From Poindextera sp035295705 (GTDB lineage Bacteria > Pseudomonadota > Alphaproteobacteria > Caulobacterales > Caulobacteraceae): 9,425 nucleotides of DNA. The position numbers and the translations under genes were made by a program. Each line of letters opens with the position of its first letter. Position 1 is the first letter of the stretch. Below, piece by piece: positions 4,666 to 9,425 of this stretch. The notes beneath the pieces are model-generated. The model was not told the DNA's origin. It saw nothing but the letters and a program-made list of their open reading frames with translations, and searched no databases. The stretch lies in the NCBI GenBank assembly GCA_035295705.1, contig DATGIN010000087.1, positions 1 to 9,425 on the forward strand. The letters are read 5' to 3'.

Positions 4666-7611
4666 TCAGCGGCCATGCGCGGCGTCCCAGGCGGCGACGG
4701 CGTCGGCGTCCCGCGCCGAAAGGTCCGGGTAGCGCGGATCCGACCCAACCTCGGGAAGGATGCGCCACGAGCGGGCGCACTTGCCGCCCTTGGCCTTGAG
4801 CGGCTCGACCGCCACCGAGGCGATGTCCGGCAGGCGGAAGGCCCCCTTCGGGCCCCGACCCTCGACCAGCGTCGCCTGGCTGGTGCGGAACACCTCGGCG
4901 GCGTCCAGGCCGTCGAACGCGGCCAGAAGCTTGGGATCGGCGATCCACACCTTCGGCGCCGCCTCGAGCGCGGCCCCGATCCGCTTGTCGCGCCGCTCGA
5001 TCTCGAGCGCGCCGGTCACGACGCGCGTCACGGTCTCGATTTTCGCCCATCGCGCCGCCTCGGCGTCGTTGCGCCAAGCGTCGGGCGTTTCCGGCAGCGT
5101 CCGCATGGCGTTCGGCCCGGCGGCGGGGAAGCGCATCGCCCACGCCTCCTCCATGGTGAAGGCGAGGATCGGGGCGAGCCAGGCGGTCAGCCGTTCGAAC
5201 ACCAGGTCCATCACCGTCCGACACGCGCGGCGGCGGACCGAGTCGGGCCGGTCGCAGTAGAGGACATCGCGGCGGACGTCGAAGTAGAGCGCAGAGAGGT
5301 CGTTCGAGCAGAAGTCGGCCAGCGGGCGCGCCACGTCGTAGAAGCGATAGTTCTCGTAGGCTTCGCGGACGCGCCGATCGAGCGCCCAGAGCCGGTGCAG
5401 GATGAAACGCTCGAGGGGCGGCATGTCGGCCGGTTCGACCCGCTCGGCCTCAGAGAACCCCGCAAGGCCGCCCAGGAGATAGCGCACGGTGTTGCGGAGC
5501 TTGCGGTAGCTGTCGACGGTGGTCTGCAGGATGGTCGGCCCGATGCGGCTGTCCTCGGCGTAGTCGACCAGCGAACACCAGAGCCTCAGGATCTCGGCCC
5601 CGCTTTGGCGGATGACGTCCTCGGGGTCGACGGTGTTGCCGAGCGACTTCGACATCTTCTCGCCGTCCTCGGCCATGACGAAGCCGTGGGTGAGGACGGC
5701 CTCGTAGGGCGCGCGGCCGCGCGTGCCCGAGCTTTCCAGAAGGCTCGACTGGAACCAGCCGCGGTGCTGGTCCGAGCCTTCCAGGTAAAGGTCGGCGGGC
5801 CAGCGCGTGTCGGGGCGGCCCTCGAGCACAAACGCGTGGGTCGAGCCGGAATCGAACCAGACATCGAGGATGTCCTCGACCTTCTCGTACCGTTCGGGGT
5901 CCTGTCCGTTCAGGAAGTCTTCGGCGGGGCGCACGAACCAGGCGTCGGCGCCTTCCTGCTCGATGCGCTCGACGACGCGGCGGTTGACCTCAGGGTCGCG
6001 CAGCGGCTGGCCGGTCTGCTTGTCGACGAACATGGCCAGCGGCGAGCCCCAGGCGCGCTGGCGGCTGATCAGCCAGTCGGGGCGCGTCTCGACCATGGCG
6101 CGGATGCGATTGCGGCCGGCCTCGGGGACGAACGCGGTCGCGTCGATCGCTTCGAGCGCAGTCTCGCGCAACGTGCGTCCGCCGTGGACCGGATCCTCGA
6201 GCGGATGATCGATGCGGATGAACCACTGCGGCGTGTTGCGGTAGATGACCGGCGCGCGCGAGCGCCACGAGTGCGGGTACGAGTGCTCGAGCCGCCCGCG
6301 GGCCAGGAGCGCGCCGGCCTCGATGAGTTTGTCGACCACGGCCGGGTTGGCGGGGCCGAACTGGCCCTTCTTGCGGCCCTCGGTCTCCAGCACCTTCAAT
6401 CCACCGAACAGCGGCACGTGGGCGTAGTAGGCGCCGTCCTCGTCGACGGTGTCGGGGATCTCGCGATGGCCGTGCTCCAGCCAGACCGCGTAGTCGCCGG
6501 CGCCGTGGCCGGGCGCGGCGTGGACGAAGCCGGAGCCGGTGTCGTCGGTCACGTGCTCGGCGGAGCCCAGGAGCGGCACTGGAAAGCCGTAACCCTCGTC
6601 GAGCGCCGCGAGCGGATGGGCGGCGACCATGCCCTGCGGGTCGACGCTCTCCAGCCGGGTCCAGGCGGCGATGTGGGCCGCCGCGCGCACCTCTTCGGCC
6701 CTAGGCTCGGCGGCTATCAGCCGCTCGCCGACCCGCGCCCAGGGGCTGAACGGCAAGCCCTCTTCGACCGCGTCCACGCGATAGACCGCGTAGGCGATGT
6801 CGGGGCTGTACATGATCGCCCGGTTGGCCGGCAGCGTCCAAGGCGTGGTGGTCCAGATCACCACCGAGCCGCCGCGCGCCGCATCCGACCCCTTGACGAC
6901 CGGGAAGCGCACCCAGACGGTGGGCGAGACGTGATCGTGGTACTCGACCTCGGCGTCGGCCAGCGCCGTGCGCTCGACCGGGCTCCACATCACCGGTTTC
7001 GAGCCGCGATAGAGCTGTTCGCTCATGACGTACTTGTGGAACTCGGCGACGATGGCGGCCTCGCTGGCGAAGTCCATCGTCGAGTAGCGCCGCTCCCAGT
7101 CGCCGATCACGCCCAGGCGCTTGAATCCGTCCATCTGGACGCCGATCCAGTGCTCGGCTTCCTTGCGGCAGAGGTCGCGGAACTCGGCCTTCGAGATGTC
7201 CTCCTTGCGGCGATTGTCGCCGCGGGCGCGCAGATCCTCCTCGACCTTCCACTCGATCGGCAGGCCGTGGCAGTCCCATCCCGGCACGTAGTCGACGTCG
7301 AAGCCGAGCAGGAAGCGGGAGCGGACGACGAAGTCCTTGAGGAGCTTCTGCAGGCAGTGGCCGATGTGGATGGCGCCGTTGGCGTACGGTGGCCCGTCGT
7401 GGAGCACGAAGAGCGGCGCGCCGGCGGCCTGCCGCGCCCTCCGCAGGGCATGGTAGAGGTCGAGATCGCGCCAGCGGGCTAGGATCTCCGGTTCGAGCTT
7501 GGGCAGACCGGCGCGCATTGGAAACGCGGTCTCCGGCAGGAAGACGGTCTCGCGGTAGTCGCGTCCGGTCGTGGTCTGGTCGCCAGCGTCAGCGGCGGAA
7601 TCGGGGGCCAT
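4666..7611 (-). CDS. ileS: Isoleucyl-tRNA synthetase
   Basis: Cytoplasmic class Ia aminoacyl-tRNA synthetase that charges tRNA-Ile and edits misactivated valine. The 981-residue product carries the N-terminal Rossmann segment with HIGH (82-85), the CP1 editing domain with WTTTPWTLPANRAI (253-266) and HAAPGHGAGDY (364-374, including Asp373), the second half of the catalytic fold with WFDSGS (585-590), KMSKS (652-656) and then the anticodon-binding region. The C-terminal zinc site is unusual: the four positions expected to be cysteines read Cys945, Ser948, Ser965 and Asp968. The frame is otherwise intact and reaches full length. The ATG at 7611 has GGAG (7622-7619) seven bases upstream. The gene is followed directly by lspA. 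Upstream lies gabD on the same strand, 162 bp away, so ileS probably has its own promoter in that gap. Confidence 0.98.
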   Translation of the reverse strand: MAPDSAADAGDQTTTGRDYRETVFLPETAFPMRAGLPKLEPEILARWRDLDLYHALRRARQAAGAPLFVLHDGPPYANGAIHIGHCLQKLLKDFVVRSRFLLGFDVDYVPGWDCHGLPIEWKVEEDLRARGDNRRKEDISKAEFRDLCRKEAEHWIGVQMDGFKRLGVIGDWERRYSTMDFASEAAIVAEFHKYVMSEQLYRGSKPVMWSPVERTALADAEVEYHDHVSPTVWVRFPVVKGSDAARGGSVVIWTTTPWTLPANRAIMYSPDIAYAVYRVDAVEEGLPFSPWARVGERLIAAEPRAEEVRAAAHIAAWTRLESVDPQGMVAAHPLAALDEGYGFPVPLLGSAEHVTDDTGSGFVHAAPGHGAGDYAVWLEHGHREIPDTVDEDGAYYAHVPLFGGLKVLETEGRKKGQFGPANPAVVDKLIEAGALLARGRLEHSYPHSWRSRAPVIYRNTPQWFIRIDHPLEDPVHGGRTLRETALEAIDATAFVPEAGRNRIRAMVETRPDWLISRQRAWGSPLAMFVDKQTGQPLRDPEVNRRVVERIEQEGADAWFVRPAEDFLNGQDPERYEKVEDILDVWFDSGSTHAFVLEGRPDTRWPADLYLEGSDQHRGWFQSSLLESSGTRGRAPYEAVLTHGFVMAEDGEKMSKSLGNTVDPEDVIRQSGAEILRLWCSLVDYAEDSRIGPTILQTTVDSYRKLRNTVRYLLGGLAGFSEAERVEPADMPPLERFILHRLWALDRRVREAYENYRFYDVARPLADFCSNDLSALYFDVRRDVLYCDRPDSVRRRACRTVMDLVFERLTAWLAPILAFTMEEAWAMRFPAAGPNAMRTLPETPDAWRNDAEAARWAKIETVTRVVTGALEIERRDKRIGAALEAAPKVWIADPKLLAAFDGLDAAEVFRTSQATLVEGRGPKGAFRLPDIASVAVEPLKAKGGKCARSWRILPEVGSDPRYPDLSARDADAVAAWDAAHGR

Positions 7612-7773
7612 GGTCGGGCTCCAGCATGGGTTCGAACGAAGCGGCGGACAACCCGGCGCTTGGGCGCCGCCGTCGCCGGCCGCGCCTCACGCCGGGCGGT
7701 TAATTCGAACCGTTGCGCGGAGCCTCATCATGGCGCGCGGTCTCTATCAGAAGCGGCAGGCTTTCGCGAGCCC
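7612..7773 (-). promoter_or_regulatory. gabD-ileS intergenic region, presumed ileS leader
   Basis: A 162-bp gap upstream of ileS and downstream of gabD. It contains the palindrome GTTCGAAC at 7630-7637, a second TTCGAAC at 7704-7710 inside the inverted repeat CGGTT-AATTCG-AACCG (7697-7712), and a strong GC hairpin at 7654-7669. I could not identify a convincing -35/-10 pair. A role as the ileS promoter and leader is inferred from position only. No gene was found in it, and I see no clear terminator for gabD. Confidence 0.4.
7654..7669. repeat. GC-rich hairpin in the ileS leader
   Basis: CGGCGC-TTGG-GCGCCG is a perfect 6-bp stem with a 4-base loop, 42 bases upstream of the ileS ATG. It lacks a following U-run on the minus strand, so it is not a classical terminator. 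It might be a leader structure or mere GC-rich coincidence. Confidence 0.4.
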
Positions 7774-9252
7774 TCAGCCGGCGCCCCGGGCGATCGTCAT
7801 GGCGCGGACCTTCACGTAGTCCTCGATGCCGTAGATCGAGCCTTCGCTGCCGAAGCCGGACTGCTTCACGCCGCCGAACGGCGCCGCGGCGTTGGAGACG
7901 AGCCCGGCGTTCACGCCGATGACCCCGGCTTCCAGCGCCTGGCCGACGCGCATGGCGCGGTCGAGGTCGCGGGTGAACAGGAACGCGGCCAGGCCGTAGT
8001 CGCTGGCGTTGGCGCGCGCGATCACATCGGCTTCGTCGTCGAACACGAACACCGGCGCCAGCGGGCCGAATGTCTCCTCTTCGCGAAAGAGAGCATCGTC
8101 GCCGCCGTCGGTCACCGTCGGTTGAAAGAAGCGGCCGCCCAGGTTGTGGCGGTGGCCGCCGGTCAGCACCTTGCCGCCGGCCGCTTCGACGCGCGCCACA
8201 TGGTCCTCGACCTTCTCGACGCCCGCCTGGTTGATCAGCGGGCCGACCTGGGCGCCCTCCTCGAACGGCTTCGCCACCTTCAGCGCCTGCACCGCGGCGG
8301 TGAGCTGCTCGAGATAGGCGTCCTTCACGCGCCGGTGGGCATAGATGCGGTTGGGACAGACGCACGTCTGGCCGCCGGCGCGGAACTTCCCGCGCACGGT
8401 TCCCTCGACGGCGGTCGCGACGTCGGCGTCCTCGAACACGATCAGCGGCGCGGCGCCGCCGAGCTCCATGGAAAGGCGCTTCAGCGTCGGCGCGGCCTGG
8501 GCGGCCAGCTTGCGGCCCACCTCCGTCGAGCCGGTGAAGGAGAGCTTGCGGATCTTCGCCGAGCCCAGGAGCGCACCACCGACCACGGCCTGCTCGCCGG
8601 TCACGACGTTGAACGCCCCCTCCGGCAGCCCGGCCTCGAGCGCCAGCGCCGCCAGCGCCAGGGTCGTGAACGGAGTCGCCGACGCGGGCTTGGCGACCAG
8701 AGTGCAACCGGCGGCAAACGCCGCGCCCGCCTTCCGCGTCAGCATGGCGGCGGGGAAATTCCAGGGCGTGATGGCCGCGACTGGCCCGACCGGTTCGCGA
8801 AAGGTCAGCACGGTGTCGCCCGTAGAGGTCTTGATCACCCCGCCAGTCACCCGCTCCGCCTCGCCGGCGAACCACTTGATGAAGGCGTTGGCGTAGCGGG
8901 CCTCGCCCACGCCTTCGGCGAACGGCTTGCCGTTTTCGAGCGAGATGAGCGCGCCGATATCCTCGGCGTGGGAGTCGATCAGCGCCGCCCAGCGGGCGAG
9001 GAACTCGGCGCGGCGGATCGGGGTCCAGGCGGCATACTCAGCGAAAGCGCGCTCGGCCGCGTCGATCGCCGCATCGACCTGCGCGCCGGACAGGCGCGGG
9101 ACCGAGCCGATGACGGTCTCTTCCGCCGGGTCGTCGACCTCAATCACCCCGTTGCCGTCGACCCACGTCCCGCCGACCAGCGCCTGCTGGCGGATCAGCG
9201 CCCTGCCCTTGGCCTTCAGCGCGTCGGCGGGCGACTGGATCGATGCATCCAT
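7774..9252 (-). CDS. gabD: Succinate-semialdehyde dehydrogenase (NAD(P)+)
   Basis: Cytosolic aldehyde dehydrogenase oxidising succinate semialdehyde to succinate, the last step of 4-aminobutyrate breakdown. The 492-residue sequence follows E. coli GabD closely along its whole length, as recalled. Key residues are present: Asn165 in TPWNFP, Lys188 in KPAS, the SFTGSTEVG loop (238-246), general base Glu263 in MELGG and nucleophile Cys297 in GQTCVC. Arg173 and Arg291 match the arginines that bind the substrate carboxylate in GabD, and the SNAAAPFGG stretch matches the C-terminal substrate loop. Cys299, two residues after the nucleophile, is the partner in the redox switch described for SSADHs. 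The start ATG has GGAG (9265-9262) nine bases upstream. No gabT, gabP or regulator is visible nearby. A related semialdehyde such as glutarate semialdehyde is a possible alternative substrate. Confidence 0.93.
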   Translation of the reverse strand: MDASIQSPADALKAKGRALIRQQALVGGTWVDGNGVIEVDDPAEETVIGSVPRLSGAQVDAAIDAAERAFAEYAAWTPIRRAEFLARWAALIDSHAEDIGALISLENGKPFAEGVGEARYANAFIKWFAGEAERVTGGVIKTSTGDTVLTFREPVGPVAAITPWNFPAAMLTRKAGAAFAAGCTLVAKPASATPFTTLALAALALEAGLPEGAFNVVTGEQAVVGGALLGSAKIRKLSFTGSTEVGRKLAAQAAPTLKRLSMELGGAAPLIVFEDADVATAVEGTVRGKFRAGGQTCVCPNRIYAHRRVKDAYLEQLTAAVQALKVAKPFEEGAQVGPLINQAGVEKVEDHVARVEAAGGKVLTGGHRHNLGGRFFQPTVTDGGDDALFREEETFGPLAPVFVFDDEADVIARANASDYGLAAFLFTRDLDRAMRVGQALEAGVIGVNAGLVSNAAAPFGGVKQSGFGSEGSIYGIEDYVKVRAMTIARGAG

Positions 9253-9278
9253 CCTGAAAGGCTCCAGTTTGCGCTTGC

Positions 9279-9291
9279 GGGCCCAAGGCCC
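9279..9291. repeat. Short inverted repeat in the gabD divergent promoter region
   Basis: GGGCC-CAA-GGCCC is a 5-bp stem with a 3-base loop, in the 93-bp gap between gabD and the divergent plus-strand gene. A second weak dyad, CTTC-TATC-GAAG, lies at 9298-9309. Either could be a regulator site, but both are short for a GC-rich genome. Promoters for both genes should lie in 9253-9345; none was recognised with confidence. Confidence 0.25.
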
Positions 9292-9345
9292 TGTCCGCTT
9301 CTATCGAAGGACGAGCGAGAGATAAGAGCGGAAGGAAGTGCGCGC

Positions 9346-9425
9346 ATGCCCTCGATCAGCGCCGTCGACGAAAAGACCGGCCGTAAGTTCTACCTCGACG
9401 ATCCGGACGACCTCAAACCGGGCGA
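9346..9425 (+). CDS. Unidentified protein, N-terminal fragment at right edge
   Basis: An open frame starts at ATG 9346, with AAGGA (9332-9336) nine bases upstream, and continues off the window after 26 complete codons. The visible N-terminus begins MPSISAVDEKTGRKFYLDD and continues PDDLKPG. It is hydrophilic, with no signal peptide, so a cytoplasmic protein is likely. I do not recognise the family from so few residues. The good ribosome-binding site and the divergent position relative to gabD support a real gene. Shared regulation with gabD is possible but not shown. Confidence 0.7.
   Translation, partial: MPSISAVDEKTGRKFYLDDPDDLKPG

Noticed and set aside
4639..7482. A very long open frame on the plus strand opposite ileS, about 947 codons.
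   Set aside because: It lies wholly antisense to an intact ileS with all expected motifs. The translation is low-complexity, rich in Arg, Ala, Gly, Asp and Val, with no recognisable domain, as expected for the complementary strand of a GC-rich gene with strong third-position GC bias.
7628..7712. GGTTCGAA-type sequences on the minus strand resembling the T-loop of a tRNA.
   Set aside because: The flanking bases do not form a five-pair T-stem around the seven-base loop, and no acceptor, anticodon or D-arm could be fitted upstream, so no tRNA gene is called.
7700..8875. A second minus-strand frame of about 390 codons overlapping gabD.
   Set aside because: It is a shifted reading of gabD with Arg/Gly-rich, featureless translation, while the gabD frame aligns along its full length to the known enzyme.

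Overview
The window is a GC-rich stretch of an alphaproteobacterial chromosome. The best guess is a member of the Caulobacterales (Caulobacter/Phenylobacterium-like). This rests on the high GC content throughout, on isoleucyl-tRNA synthetase followed by lipoprotein signal peptidase and then a DUF3035 (BamF-like) outer-membrane lipoprotein, and on the style of the protein sequences. The order is an inference, since no rRNA or other taxonomic marker is present. No tRNA, rRNA, insertion sequence, phage gene or CRISPR array was seen, and no stretch looks foreign in composition.

Layout, left to right. Positions 1-2415 hold a minus-strand ABC-2 export operon, transcribed ATPase, then permease B, then permease A; permease A runs off the left edge. 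The genes are separated by 5 bp and then overlap by 4 bp (ATGA). Across a divergent intergenic gap (2416-2582), a secreted TraB/GumN-family protein lies on the plus strand (2583-3500). It ends 10 bp from the convergent stop of the DUF3035 lipoprotein gene. From right to left on the minus strand follow gabD (7774-9252), a 162-bp leader, ileS (4666-7611), lspA (4161-4652) and the DUF3035 gene (3511-4089). At the right edge a new plus-strand gene begins at 9346, divergent from gabD; only 26 codons are visible.

How the genes relate. The lspA product removes the signal peptide of lipoproteins, and the next gene downstream encodes a lipoprotein with a clear lipobox, so enzyme and one likely substrate are neighbours. 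ileS is the housekeeping synthetase for Ile-tRNA. gabD encodes an NAD(P)-dependent succinate-semialdehyde dehydrogenase, which feeds 4-aminobutyrate carbon into the TCA cycle. The ABC exporter appears to be a heterodimeric permease with one ATPase and an unknown substrate.

Most of the window is ordinary chromosomal content, and I see no convincing undescribed multi-gene system. The points most worth a second look are an isoleucyl-tRNA synthetase whose C-terminal zinc site has lost three of four cysteines, and a TraB/GumN protein that has lost the histidine of its second GxxH motif and has an ambiguous lipobox. The uncharacterised exporter and the structured leader upstream of ileS come next. 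No gene-free stretch exceeds 300 bases; the three largest gaps (about 170, 162 and 93 bp) are described below.
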